Source: Marisediminitalea lipolytica (GTDB lineage Bacteria > Pseudomonadota > Gammaproteobacteria > Enterobacterales > Alteromonadaceae). Taken from it: a DNA stretch of 64,000 bases. The notes beneath the pieces are model-generated. The model had not been told where the DNA came from. It searched no databases and worked only from the letters and a program-made list of their open reading frames with translations. Position numbers and translations under genes: made by a program. Where the stretch lies: contig NZ_MJIC01000015.1 of NCBI RefSeq assembly GCF_001758465.1, forward strand, positions 62,001-126,000. The letters run 5' to 3'. Below are positions 47,007-56,050 of the stretch, piece by piece (the first letter of the stretch is position 1; every line of letters starts with the position of its first letter).

Positions 47007-49715
47007 ATGCAAAAAACAAGAATAAGCTGTGCCATATTAGCGGCACTGGCTTCATCACCCCTATACGCGCAAGAAACGCAGAGTAAGGCGCAGTTCGAAA
47101 CCATCGAAGTTACCGCCACCAAACGTACCGAATCCATTCAGGATGTGCCGGTTGCCGTGTCAGCCCTAAGTGGTGACGCGCTGGAAAACCTGGGTATCGA
47201 CAACTTCCAGGATTACGTTGAATTTTTACCTAACGTGGTGTTCCAGGGCACCGGCCCTGGTCAGAATGAAATTTACATCCGTGGTGCGGCGACGACGCAG
47301 TCAAGCATCACGCTGTCATCGGTGCAGGCGCTGCAACCGTCAGTGGCCTTCTATCAGGACGAAATGCCGGTATCTATGGCTGGTCGTAACCTGGATATCT
47401 TTGCCACCGACGTTGAACGTGTAGAAGTATTACCGGGGCCACAAGGCACCCTGTTTGGTGCCAGCTCGCAGGCGGGTACCGTGCGTTTAATTACCAAAAA
47501 GCCAGACCACGCGGGCTTCTCTGCGGGGTTTGATACTGCCATTGCCACCACCAAAGGCGGTGAGATGAGCAACACGGTAGAGGCGTACATTAACTTAACG
47601 CCGACCGACGATTTAGCGTTACGCGTTGTGGCTTACAACGATAAGCAAGGCGGCTGGATTGATAACATCGAGAACGTGCCGGGTCAGGGCGGCTATATCG
47701 GCAGTGCCGTAGTGGTAGACCGTATCTCTGGTGGTGCGCTGTCTGGTTACGGTGCCGACCCGGCTGAGATGGACTCACGTCGTATCGTAAATAACGGTAT
47801 TACGCCAGCGACGGCTGCCGTGGTATCACCGCGCAACAGCCAGCTGGTCGAAGACGACTTTAACGACGCGGTGTATGCCGGTGCCCGTTTTGGTTTGTCT
47901 TACCACATCAATTCAGACTGGGATTTACTGGTTCAACACACTCAGCAAACGCTGGACACCGAGGGCGTATTTGCTTATGACCCAACTGTCGGTGAAGACC
48001 AGGCGATTCGTTTCCAGCCAGATGAAAACTCAGATGAGTTTGGTTTAACCACCTGGACGGTAGATGGTCGTTTAGACAAACTGGACGTGGTGTACACCGG
48101 TGGTTACCTGGACCGTGAAATTGACACCCTGACCGACTACACCGGTTACACCAACGGTGGTTTGTTCTCTGCTTACTACCTGTGTAACCACTACGATACC
48201 ACCGACAATCCTGCGGATATTCGCTGTCTGGACCCGGTGAAGTACTACAAAGAAGACACCACCAGTACCCGTATGACCCACGAATTCCGTATCGACACCA
48301 AGTTTGATGCGCCATTCCGTATTACCGCGGGCTTGTTCTACGACGAGCAGGAAGTGGCAACCGTTGGTCAGTTTAAGATTGCTAACACCGAAATGACCAC
48401 CTTTGGTTTTGATAACCTGCAGCGTCGTCTGGCCGGTACTGATGGCATCAACAGCGACGGCGGTCCGTTCCCGTCAGAAATCAGCTTTGCTAACGATATC
48501 ACGCACAAGATTGAACAAATCGCCGTATTTGGTCAGTTAGAATACGATATCACCGACAGCTTAACCGCCAGCTTTGGTGCCCGTTGGTATCAGATTGACG
48601 ATATCTACAAAGGCGCGACCACCACCGTTGATGTGTCTGCCCGTGTGAAAGCCTTTGGCTCGATGGACCCGGCTGCGCTGGCTGCGGTTGGCCTGAACGC
48701 CGATGACATTAATGCGGCCATTGCCAGCGGCCAGCTGGAAGTAGACAAACTGGGCTCAGACGGCGTACTGACCGTTGATGACACCATCTTTAAATTTGGC
48801 CTCGACTGGAAACTCAGCGAAGACGTACTGTTATTTGCTAACTACTCAGAAGGTTTCCGTCCGCCGGTAACTAACCGTGTTGGCGGTGGTTTAGCCTCTA
48901 ACCAGTCTGGTGCCTTCGAAGGCTTCCGTATTCCGGTGTACTCGACTACCGATACCCTGGATAACTACGAACTGGGTATGAAAGGGGATTTCCTGGACGG
49001 TATCGTGCGCATTAACGCCACCGCGTACTACTCAGAAATCACTGACCTGCAAACCTCACGTTTTGACCCGACCAACATCAGCTTCCTGGTATTCACCGAC
49101 AACGTAGGTGACGCGGAGATTACCGGTCTGGATGCAGACATCACCTGGCTGGCCACCGACGACTTAGTGGTTAACGCGGCGTTCAGTCTGATTGATACCG
49201 AGCTGACGCGCATCAACCCTGAGCTGCAAGGCATCGCATCAGGCGTAGGCAGTGAACTGCCATACACCGCGACCTTCTCAGGTAACATCAGTGCCCGTTA
49301 CTTCTTCGAGCTGGAAGGCGGCCAACAAGGTTTTGTTAACGCCTCTGTGGCGTACACCGGCGACCGTTTAGCCGGCATGACCATGGATGCCTACGTAATG
49401 GAAGACGCGACCCGTCACATCTACGGTATGGGCTCTGGCCTTAAGATTGAAGATGAAGCCGCGGTATACGAAGGCGCAACCTTCACCGACGCCGATGGCA
49501 ACGCCTTCCGCGGTGGCCGTTACGTGCAGGAAAGCTACTTTATCAGCAACGTGTCTGTAGGTATGTCTGACGACAGCTGGAAAGTAGAGCTGTTCATCGA
49601 CAACCTGTTCGACGAATCCGCTATCCTGAACGTGGATACCCAGCAGTTTACGCCTAAGGTTGTTACCAACCGTCCGCGTACCATGGGTCTGCGCTTCTCC
49701 TATGACTATTATTAA
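47007..49715 (+). CDS. TonB-dependent outer-membrane receptor
   Basis: A 902-residue receptor. The signal peptide ends near residue 21 (SPLYAQ). The TonB box region IEVTATKRTESIQDVPVAVS is followed by the plug (NFQDYVEFLPNVVFQG, VERVEVLPGPQGTLFGASSQ, AGTVRLITKKP). The barrel ends GLRFSYDYY. This class, with VTATKRTESIQDVPVAVS, is typical of uptake of aromatic or terpenoid-like substrates in marine and sphingomonad bacteria. The substrate is unknown; the neighbouring Rieske and PhyH oxygenases suggest a small organic substrate. The gene has a strong codon bias and is followed by a very strong terminator. Confidence 0.93.
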   Translation: MQKTRISCAILAALASSPLYAQETQSKAQFETIEVTATKRTESIQDVPVAVSALSGDALENLGIDNFQDYVEFLPNVVFQGTGPGQNEIYIRGAATTQSSITLSSVQALQPSVAFYQDEMPVSMAGRNLDIFATDVERVEVLPGPQGTLFGASSQAGTVRLITKKPDHAGFSAGFDTAIATTKGGEMSNTVEAYINLTPTDDLALRVVAYNDKQGGWIDNIENVPGQGGYIGSAVVVDRISGGALSGYGADPAEMDSRRIVNNGITPATAAVVSPRNSQLVEDDFNDAVYAGARFGLSYHINSDWDLLVQHTQQTLDTEGVFAYDPTVGEDQAIRFQPDENSDEFGLTTWTVDGRLDKLDVVYTGGYLDREIDTLTDYTGYTNGGLFSAYYLCNHYDTTDNPADIRCLDPVKYYKEDTTSTRMTHEFRIDTKFDAPFRITAGLFYDEQEVATVGQFKIANTEMTTFGFDNLQRRLAGTDGINSDGGPFPSEISFANDITHKIEQIAVFGQLEYDITDSLTASFGARWYQIDDIYKGATTTVDVSARVKAFGSMDPAALAAVGLNADDINAAIASGQLEVDKLGSDGVLTVDDTIFKFGLDWKLSEDVLLFANYSEGFRPPVTNRVGGGLASNQSGAFEGFRIPVYSTTDTLDNYELGMKGDFLDGIVRINATAYYSEITDLQTSRFDPTNISFLVFTDNVGDAEITGLDADITWLATDDLVVNAAFSLIDTELTRINPELQGIASGVGSELPYTATFSGNISARYFFELEGGQQGFVNASVAYTGDRLAGMTMDAYVMEDATRHIYGMGSGLKIEDEAAVYEGATFTDADGNAFRGGRYVQESYFISNVSVGMSDDSWKVELFIDNLFDESAILNVDTQQFTPKVVTNRPRTMGLRFSYDYY

Positions 49716-49745
49716 ATCACTGCGTGTGTAACTAATAGTAGCGAC

Positions 49746-49771
49746 AACCCCGGGCATGCCCGGGGTTTTTT
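49746..49771 (+). terminator. Terminator after the second TonB receptor
   Basis: The hairpin is a perfect palindrome AACCCCGGGCA-TGCCCGGGGTT followed by a T-run of six to seven. Confidence 0.93.
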
Positions 49772-49922
49772 GTTGTGTATGCACTGGATACTTTGTAATG
49801 AGGCCGTGCATTTTTAATTTTTCTGTTCCACCACATCAGCAATCGCTTCCCTGCTAATTTTCCGCACCGATTAAACTGTCCACTCTAAGGCTAAATTTCA
49901 GTTGGTTAATATGCCTGGCGTA

Positions 49923-49941
49923 TAGTATGGTTACCATATTA
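49923..49941. promoter_or_regulatory. 19-bp palindrome, candidate MarR operator
   Basis: TAGTATGGTTACCATATTA is symmetric except for one mismatched pair and the centre base. It begins 42 bases upstream of the Rieske oxygenase start and overlaps a plausible -10 box TATAGT (49921-49926). A MarR-family gene follows in the same operon, so this is probably its repressor site. Confidence 0.7.
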
Positions 49942-49964
49942 AATTGTTTTCGGCAGGTAGTTAT

Positions 49965-51005
49965 ATGTTTCTGGAAGATTGCTGGTACGTTGGAGCCTGG
50001 AGTCACGAAGTAAAGAACGAAAAAATTGTCGGGGTGAAGATCCTAAATCAGCCAGTAGCACTCTATCGGTTAGCTGATGGCACGCTAAGGGCTATTGCAG
50101 ACCGCTGCCCACACCGTTTTGCGCCTTTATCAATGGGGTGTGTGGAAGGCCAGTCGATCAGATGTATGTACCATGGCCTTAAATTTGACAGTCAGGGTAA
50201 TTGTCAGGAAATTCCCGGTGGTGGCCCCTTACATGCAATAAAACCAGCGCGCGTGTATCCGGTAACAGAACAGGATGGCTGGATATGGGTATGGATGGGC
50301 TTGCCTGAATTAGCGGATAAAGCGCTGGTACCCAGTGCTTTCGGTCTCGATAACCCGGCTTTTTACATGCGATCTGCACAACTTGATTACGCAGCCAACT
50401 ATATGCTGATCAATGACAATCTTTGTGATTTATCGCATGTGGACTTTGTTCATGCCAAAACGTTGGGGTGGGCAACGGGCGGCGGCTGGTCAACGACCAA
50501 TCCTGATATCAGCAAGATTGACAGAGGGATCAGAATTCAGCGCTGGTTTGTTTCACAGCCTACCAGTCCTACCAATCCTACGCCGGTGGACACCTGGAAC
50601 GCTTATGATTTCCTCGCACCGGGTGTATTTGTTATGGAAAGCAAATCCTATAAACAGGGCACGGCTGCCGCCTGTGATTTTAAAGAGCCAACGGGTGAGC
50701 CACAGACATACCGGGTAGAGCAACAGGCGGTAACTCCCATCTCCGAGAACGAAACTCGTTATTTTTACGCGACGGGTTTTGATTCGAGAATGCCTGAGAA
50801 ATTACTCGAGGGTATTTTTAAGATTGTGATGGATGCCTTTGCTGAGGATAAGACGATTATTGAAGCTCAGCAGAAGATAATCGAATCCACTCCGGATGAT
50901 ATGGACAGATCGTTTATCCCCCACGACCGGGCACTAACCCGGTTCAGGCGGATGATGGAGCATCTTAAAAGTAAGCAACAGCGTTATAGCTCCGATGACA
51001 GTTAA
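49965..51005 (+). CDS. Rieske non-haem iron oxygenase (VanA-like)
   Basis: A 346-residue oxygenase from the ATG at 49965 (AGGT eight bases upstream; the earlier in-frame start is a TTG). The Rieske motif is CPHRFAPLSMG followed by CMYHGLKFDSQG. The mononuclear iron motif is NDNLCDLSHVDFVHAKTLG, as in vanillate O-demethylase VanA and relatives. These enzymes remove methyl groups from methoxy aromatics or hydroxylate related small substrates. No ferredoxin reductase lies next to it, so it must borrow one (GbcB, or another elsewhere). The substrate is unknown. Confidence 0.88.
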   Translation: MFLEDCWYVGAWSHEVKNEKIVGVKILNQPVALYRLADGTLRAIADRCPHRFAPLSMGCVEGQSIRCMYHGLKFDSQGNCQEIPGGGPLHAIKPARVYPVTEQDGWIWVWMGLPELADKALVPSAFGLDNPAFYMRSAQLDYAANYMLINDNLCDLSHVDFVHAKTLGWATGGGWSTTNPDISKIDRGIRIQRWFVSQPTSPTNPTPVDTWNAYDFLAPGVFVMESKSYKQGTAAACDFKEPTGEPQTYRVEQQAVTPISENETRYFYATGFDSRMPEKLLEGIFKIVMDAFAEDKTIIEAQQKIIESTPDDMDRSFIPHDRALTRFRRMMEHLKSKQQRYSSDDS

Positions 51006-51021
51006 CAACGGAGTACGTCAT

Positions 51022-51588
51022 ATGCAATCAAATGCTAAAGCCTTTTCCACAAAATCAAAGTCAGGCTTTCCTGATGATAACGCTATATCCGGGTTGATGA
51101 GTCATATCGGCGTGAAGCTTGCCTCAACAGCTAGCGTCTATGTTGATCTTTACCGGCAGCGTCTGCGCCAGATAAACCTTACGCCAAGCCGCGTGCTGGC
51201 TTTATCCATTATCTATGAAAACCCCGGTCTTGTTCAGAAAAGTCTCGCTGAAGCACTGGGGGTGAATCAGGCATCTGTTATGGCAGTGATAAATAAACTG
51301 CAGGCGGCGGGGTTCGTAAAGCGCGTTGAAGGCGATGATAAACGCAGCAAAGCGGTGTATATCACCGCGATGGGGGAAACTAACTTTAATCGATCACTGA
51401 CGATTGAACAGGAGCTATCAGGGGAGATTCTTGGGGATTTTACCCAGGCTGAGCAGACTCAGTTCGCCACCATGCTGGACAAAATTCGGGTCAGGTGTGA
51501 ACAACAGGAAATCGCCACGCTCCCGGAAGACATATCACAACCCGGTAACGACGCCTGCAGTTCGTCCGAGACCACATTAGTCCGATAA
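51022..51588 (+). CDS. MarR-family transcriptional regulator
   Basis: A protein of about 188 residues from the ATG at 51022, which has a GGAG site nine bases upstream; an ATG at 50995 overlaps the previous gene. The winged helix is seen in LTPSRVLALSIIYENPGL, QKSLAEALGVNQASVMAVIN and KLQAAGFVKRVEGDDKRSKA, with the wing DDKRSKAVYIT. Long N- and C-terminal extensions flank the domain. It is the second gene of the Rieske operon and probably represses it through the palindrome at 49923-49941 until a substrate-like ligand binds. Confidence 0.9.
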   Translation: MQSNAKAFSTKSKSGFPDDNAISGLMSHIGVKLASTASVYVDLYRQRLRQINLTPSRVLALSIIYENPGLVQKSLAEALGVNQASVMAVINKLQAAGFVKRVEGDDKRSKAVYITAMGETNFNRSLTIEQELSGEILGDFTQAEQTQFATMLDKIRVRCEQQEIATLPEDISQPGNDACSSSETTLVR

Positions 51589-51624
51589 AAAATATTACTA
51601 ACACAATTCATTAAGGAGCTTTTC

Positions 51625-52500
51625 GTGACTGACATTACGACTGAAATATTGGCAAAGGCAGCTCAGGAATATGCAGAGTATGGTGCAACCGTTTTACGGC
51701 AGGTAATCCCCCTGGCGGAGGTGGATCGTTTAGGAAGTGCGGTTGATGCCATGATGAATAAAGGTGAAAAAGGTAATGATGATCGCTCCAGCGGGGGCAG
51801 ATTTTTTCGCGATATTTACACAACACTCTATAGCCCGGAGTTTAATCACTTTGTGACGTCCTCAGGACTGGCGGCAATTGCCGGCAGCGTAATGCGCTCA
51901 CAGCAAGTTCACTTTTTCTATGATCAGCTCTTAGTGAAAGAGCCTTCGACGCCGGCAGCCACGCCCTGGCATCAGGATCTGCCTTACTGGCCGGCTTCGG
52001 GTGAGAATATTATTTCGACCTGGGTTCCTATGGATCCAGCAACACCTGAATCGGGAGTGGTGACCTATGTAAAGGGCTCTCACCGTTGGAATAAGTTTTT
52101 CCCTACCCAGCCATTTACTGCCGGCCCTGATGATGACCTGGCTAAGAGTTGGCAGCCTGGCTCATCGTTCGACAGACCGGACGGGCCTGGCAAGATGACG
52201 CTAAAAGACGTTCGTGACCATCCCGAACATTATGAATTCTTATCGTGGTCGGTAGAGCCGGGTGATGTAATTTTGCACCATCCTCTGATTGTACATGGCG
52301 CGCCGGGCAACCAGTCTACAAACCAGCGTCGCAGAGCCCTTGCGTTGCGATGGTTTGGTGATGACGCCCGTTGGGATGTCAGTCGACCCAACTTTATGAA
52401 GGCGATGTGTAAACGGGATAACCTACCCTACCCCGAATTGGACCAGGGGCAAAAAATCACTTCATGTCCGCCGTTCTTTCCTCTCGTGTGGGAAGCTTAG
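51625..52500 (+). CDS. Phytanoyl-CoA dioxygenase (PhyH) family protein
   Basis: A 291-residue Fe(II)/2-oxoglutarate dioxygenase. The iron ligands are HxD in TPWHQDLPYW and the distal histidine in ILHHPLIVHGAPGNQ; the 2-oxoglutarate arginine is in RRALALRWFGDD. Start is a GTG at 51625 with an AAGGAGC site. It follows the MarR gene after 36 bases and probably belongs to the same operon. PhyH enzymes hydroxylate many small substrates. The link with the neighbouring Rieske oxygenase suggests a two-step oxidation of one compound, which is inference. Confidence 0.88.
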   Translation: MTDITTEILAKAAQEYAEYGATVLRQVIPLAEVDRLGSAVDAMMNKGEKGNDDRSSGGRFFRDIYTTLYSPEFNHFVTSSGLAAIAGSVMRSQQVHFFYDQLLVKEPSTPAATPWHQDLPYWPASGENIISTWVPMDPATPESGVVTYVKGSHRWNKFFPTQPFTAGPDDDLAKSWQPGSSFDRPDGPGKMTLKDVRDHPEHYEFLSWSVEPGDVILHHPLIVHGAPGNQSTNQRRRALALRWFGDDARWDVSRPNFMKAMCKRDNLPYPELDQGQKITSCPPFFPLVWEA

Positions 52501-52563
52501 GATTAACATGGGCGGGACCGGGAATTACTGGTCAGCATGTCGTAAAATGGCTTAACAATAAAA

Positions 52564-52585
52564 AAGCCGCTTAATAAAGCGGCCA
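52564..52585. repeat. Left 22-bp direct repeat of the IS insertion
   Basis: Identical to 54193-54214. It contains the hairpin GCCGCTT-AATA-AAGCGGC and is preceded by an A-run. Read on the minus strand, it is a terminator with a T-run, originally the yicC terminator. Confidence 0.85.
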
Positions 52586-54192
52586 CAGACTGTTGAAAAA
52601 GCCCTAGACGGAAGTCTGGGGCTTTGATCTAATAGGCATAGTGAAATTCGGAGTGTTCACCATGCTTACCCCAAAGTCCCCACAACAATACGAGTTTGAA
52701 ACCGTTTATATCAATGAACTAGTGCCAGAAGACCACTTGGTTCGTTTAATTGATATGGCGATAGATTTCGAGTTCATCCGCGATGAAGTTGCTCATCTTT
52801 ATTGTCAGAATAATGGAAGACCAGCCGTTGACCCCGTACGATTCTTTAAAATCCTGTTTCTCGGTTATCTTTTTGGTATTAGTAGCGAGCGTCGCCTAAT
52901 CAAAGAGATACAGGTAAACGTTGCATATCGCTGGTTCTTAGGTATGGGCCTGACCGAAGAGGTTATTCATCATTCTACGCTGAGCCAAAACCGGATTAAG
53001 CGCTTTAAAGATAGCGATATCTATCAGGTTATCTTCGACAACATTGTTCGTCAGGCTATGAAGCAAGGACTCATTGGGGGAAAGAGTTTGTTTGCGGATA
53101 GCACGCACTTGAAAGCTAACGCCAATAAGAAACGCTTCGATATAAAGGACTTGAAGGTCACGCCATCAGCGTACGTTGAACAGCTTAATGAAGCCGTTAT
53201 TAAAGACAGGGAGATAGAGGGAAAAAAGCCCCTGAAGTGTAAGGCGGAAACGCCTTGCACTAAGCCCACGAAGGTTAGCCGTACTGACCCTGACAGCGGC
53301 TTTATGGTGCGTGATGAAAAGCCCAAAGGCTTCTTCTACCTTGACCACCGGATTGTAGATGGCCGTCATGGCATTATCATTGATACCCATGCCACACCTG
53401 GCAATGTGCATGATAGTCAGCCCATTATTAAGCGAATCGACAGAGCCAGAGAGACCTTCAAGCTCAACCATGTTGCCATCGGCTTGGATGCAGGCTACTT
53501 CACGGCCTCGGTGTGTCATCATCTGGAAGAGCGGCAGTTAATTGGAGTGATGGGCTATCGCCGCCCGACTAAAAAGAAGGGCTACTTCGCTAAACGGGAG
53601 TATGTGTACGACACAGAATCGGATACGTACACCTGTCCTCAAGGTCAGGTAATTGCTTACAACACCACTAACCGCGAAGGTTACCGTCAATATCACTCGG
53701 ATGCGAAACAATGCAAAGACTGCCCCGTCAGGTCACAGTGTACAAACAGTAAAAACCATACCAAGGTCATAACCCGGCATGTCTGGCAAGCCAGTGTAGA
53801 ACGCGCCAATGAAGTACGATTAAGCGAATGGGGAAAGAAACAATACCGAAGGCGGGCTGAGACCGTTGAACGCAGCTTCGCGGATGCCAAACAACACCAC
53901 GGACACCGATACTGCCGCTATCGTGGGCTCAATAATGTCTCGATGCAGTGTCTGCTCGCCGCTGCTTGTCAGAATATGAAGAAAATGGCCTTAGCCAAGG
54001 CCAAGTAAGCCAATAGCCCCTCGAAAATACTACTTAAATCGTCGTCTGAGCCTACAACCGGCTACTACAACAGCTAAAATAAATCACCTAAAAAACGACT
54101 TACCCATAAAACTGAAAAAATACTGCGATCGCAGCCTTCGGCTGCTCAAAAAATAAACCCCACCAAAAATGGAGGGGTTTATCATCAGTCTG
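52586..54192 (+). mobile_element. IS1182-family insertion sequence, complete (1607 bp)
   Basis: The element runs from CAGACTGTTGAAAAAGCCC (left) to the reverse complement of CAGACTGATGATAAACCCC (right): imperfect terminal inverted repeats of about 19 bases with four differences. It carries one intact transposase gene and, in the 180 bases after it, two small hairpins (GCAGCC-TTC-GGCTGC near 54133, and an AAACCCC/GGGGTTT one at the right end). It is bracketed by 22-bp direct repeats. It lies between the PhyH gene and yicC and damages neither coding sequence. Confidence 0.85.
52662..54008 (+). CDS. IS1182-family transposase
   Basis: A 448-residue DDE transposase from the ATG at 52662 (GGAG site; an upstream in-frame GTG at 52641 is less likely). 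The N-terminal domain reads YINELVPEDHLVRLIDMAID and PVRFFKILFLGYLFGISSER. The catalytic core has SLFADSTHLKANANKKR, HVAIGLDAGYFTASVCHHLE and the last acidic motif AETVERSFADAKQHHGHRYC. A zinc-like cysteine set (CPQGQ, CKDCPVRSQC) lies before it. The reading frame is uninterrupted, so the element may be active. Confidence 0.92.
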   Translation: MLTPKSPQQYEFETVYINELVPEDHLVRLIDMAIDFEFIRDEVAHLYCQNNGRPAVDPVRFFKILFLGYLFGISSERRLIKEIQVNVAYRWFLGMGLTEEVIHHSTLSQNRIKRFKDSDIYQVIFDNIVRQAMKQGLIGGKSLFADSTHLKANANKKRFDIKDLKVTPSAYVEQLNEAVIKDREIEGKKPLKCKAETPCTKPTKVSRTDPDSGFMVRDEKPKGFFYLDHRIVDGRHGIIIDTHATPGNVHDSQPIIKRIDRARETFKLNHVAIGLDAGYFTASVCHHLEERQLIGVMGYRRPTKKKGYFAKREYVYDTESDTYTCPQGQVIAYNTTNREGYRQYHSDAKQCKDCPVRSQCTNSKNHTKVITRHVWQASVERANEVRLSEWGKKQYRRRAETVERSFADAKQHHGHRYCRYRGLNNVSMQCLLAAACQNMKKMALAKAK

Positions 54193-54214
54193 AAGCCGCT
54201 TAATAAAGCGGCCA
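54193..54214. repeat. Right 22-bp direct repeat of the IS insertion
   Basis: The second copy of the repeat at 52564-52585. It keeps the hairpin but has lost the T-run on the minus strand, because the insertion sequence now follows in that direction. The yicC gene ends 28 bases away. Confidence 0.85.
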
Positions 54215-54242
54215 GTATGAATCTATTGATGCAAGCGAAATG

Positions 54243-55106
54243 CTATTCAATATTCTGGATCTGCTCGCGCATCTGCTCGATAAGCACTTTAAGTTCTACC
54301 GCAGATTGGGTGATCTCTGTGCTGATAGATTTAGAGCCCAGTGTATTCGACTCGCGGTTGAATTCCTGCATCATGAAATCCAGACGACGGCCACAGGCGC
54401 CGCCTTTTTTGAGGATTTTACGGGTTTCACCTACGTGAGAGTTAAGGCGGTCCAGTTCTTCTGCTACATCGACTTTCTGTGCCAGCAGGATCATTTCCTG
54501 TTCAACACGGGCTGCGTCCAGTTCCAGCTTCGCTTCTTCAAAACGGGTTAGCAGTCTTTCACGTTGCCAGTTAAGAATTTCCGGCATGCGCTCTGCGACT
54601 TTGCCAGCTTCAACTTCAATGGCATCCAGACGTTGTTCAATCAGGGCTTTCAGGTTATCCCCTTCTGCACCTCGGGCGGCGATAAAGTCGTCCATTGCCT
54701 GATCAAGGCCTGCCAGTACATCGGCCTGGATCGTATCCATATCGGCTTCTTCGGCCGCAATTACACCGGGCCATTTCAGCACGTCCAGTGGATTTACACC
54801 GGTTGACTGGCCGTGAGATTGCACCCAGTCGGCAGCATGCAATACTTGCTTGGCCAGCTCTTCATTAAGGGTAAGTTTGGTAACGGCCGCATCATTAGCG
54901 GTAAACCGCAGGGCACATTCAACTTTTCCGCGCTGCAGGCGTTTTCTGAAGCGGTCGCGCAGGATAGGTTCTAATCCGCGAAATTGCTCAGGTAAGCGAA
55001 AATATGTTTCCAGGTAGCGCTGGTTTACCGAGCGTATTTCCCATACCGCTGTGCCCCAGTCTTTTTTCACTTCGCAGCGTGCGAAAGCCGTCATGCTATA
55101 AATCAT
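54243..55106 (-). CDS. yicC: YicC family endoribonuclease
   Basis: A 287-residue protein very close to E. coli YicC in length and sequence. The N-terminal MIYSMTAFARCEVKKDWGTA and WEIRSVNQRYLETYFRLPEQ, and the C-terminal GRRLDFMMQEFNRESNTLGS are family signatures. The ATG at 55106 matches the E. coli start; an ATG six codons earlier is less likely. YicC is a metal-dependent RNase implicated in decay of small RNAs such as RyhB in E. coli. It is divergent from rph, as in many gammaproteobacteria. Confidence 0.96.
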   Translation of the reverse strand: MIYSMTAFARCEVKKDWGTAVWEIRSVNQRYLETYFRLPEQFRGLEPILRDRFRKRLQRGKVECALRFTANDAAVTKLTLNEELAKQVLHAADWVQSHGQSTGVNPLDVLKWPGVIAAEEADMDTIQADVLAGLDQAMDDFIAARGAEGDNLKALIEQRLDAIEVEAGKVAERMPEILNWQRERLLTRFEEAKLELDAARVEQEMILLAQKVDVAEELDRLNSHVGETRKILKKGGACGRRLDFMMQEFNRESNTLGSKSISTEITQSAVELKVLIEQMREQIQNIE

Positions 55107-55322
55107 TGTCTTGTCCGTCGGCATATTGATTGCGTGTTTATACGCCTATCATACTACAGTCAGCACGGGAACCCTATGCCTTTGCAACGCCCGCTCTCAA
55201 ACCTGCGTTCCACATGAAACATCTGTGCTGCCTGCGGCGATTCAACGTTCAACTTATTGCACTAAGTACGTTATACTACAGCCGATAAATTTATGCTTAA
55301 TACTGAATCTCAGGAGATCACC

Positions 55323-56036
55323 ATGCGCCCAAGTGGCCGAACTGCCAGCCAAATCCGTCCTGTCACCATTACCCGTAACTTTACCTGTCATGCGGAAGGT
55401 TCCGTACTGGTTGAGTTTGGTAACACCAAAGTGTTGTGTAATGCCACGGTAGAAGAAGGTGTACCACGTTTTATGAAAGGCCAGGGTAAAGGCTGGATCA
55501 CGGCGGAATACAGCATGTTGCCGCGTTCTACCCATACTCGTTCACAACGTGAAGCTGCGCGTGGAAAGCAAGGTGGTCGTACTCTGGAAATCCAGCGTCT
55601 TATTGCTCGCTCATTGCGCGCTGCGGTCGACCTTAAACTGCTGGGCGAAAATACCATTACCTTCGATTGTGATGTAATTCAGGCCGACGGTGGTACACGT
55701 ACTGCGTCGATCACTGGTGCTTGTGTAGCACTGGTTGATGCACTGACCTACATGCGCAACAAGGGCATTATCAAGGCTAACCCGCTTAAGCATATGATTG
55801 CTGCACTTTCAGTAGGTATATACGAAGGTACACCGATTGCTGACCTTGAATATATCGAAGATTCAGCGGCTGAAACCGATATGAACGTGGTAATGACCGA
55901 AACCGGTAAGCTGATCGAAGTTCAGGGCACCGCTGAAGGCGAGCCTTTCACTTTTGATGAAATGCACGAACTGCTGGATATTGCCAAGCACGGTTTGCGC
56001 GAACTGTTTGATATCCAAAAAGCCGCATTAAACTAA
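55323..56036 (+). CDS. rph: Ribonuclease PH
   Basis: A 237-residue 3'-to-5' phosphorolytic exoribonuclease that trims tRNA 3' ends. Signatures: [60 protein letters not shown] and [20 protein letters not shown]. The ATG at 55323 has a CAGGAGA site and matches the E. coli length (238). pyrE follows after 14 bases, the classic rph-pyrE operon. No damage corresponding to the E. coli K-12 rph-1 frameshift is present. Confidence 0.97.
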   Translation: MRPSGRTASQIRPVTITRNFTCHAEGSVLVEFGNTKVLCNATVEEGVPRFMKGQGKGWITAEYSMLPRSTHTRSQREAARGKQGGRTLEIQRLIARSLRAAVDLKLLGENTITFDCDVIQADGGTRTASITGACVALVDALTYMRNKGIIKANPLKHMIAALSVGIYEGTPIADLEYIEDSAAETDMNVVMTETGKLIEVQGTAEGEPFTFDEMHELLDIAKHGLRELFDIQKAALN

Positions 56037-56050
56037 GTTTCGGAGATCCC

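Noticed and set aside
46771..47058. 95-codon minus-strand open frame upstream of and overlapping the TonB receptor
   Set aside because: It overlaps the receptor signal sequence and has no family features or ribosome site.
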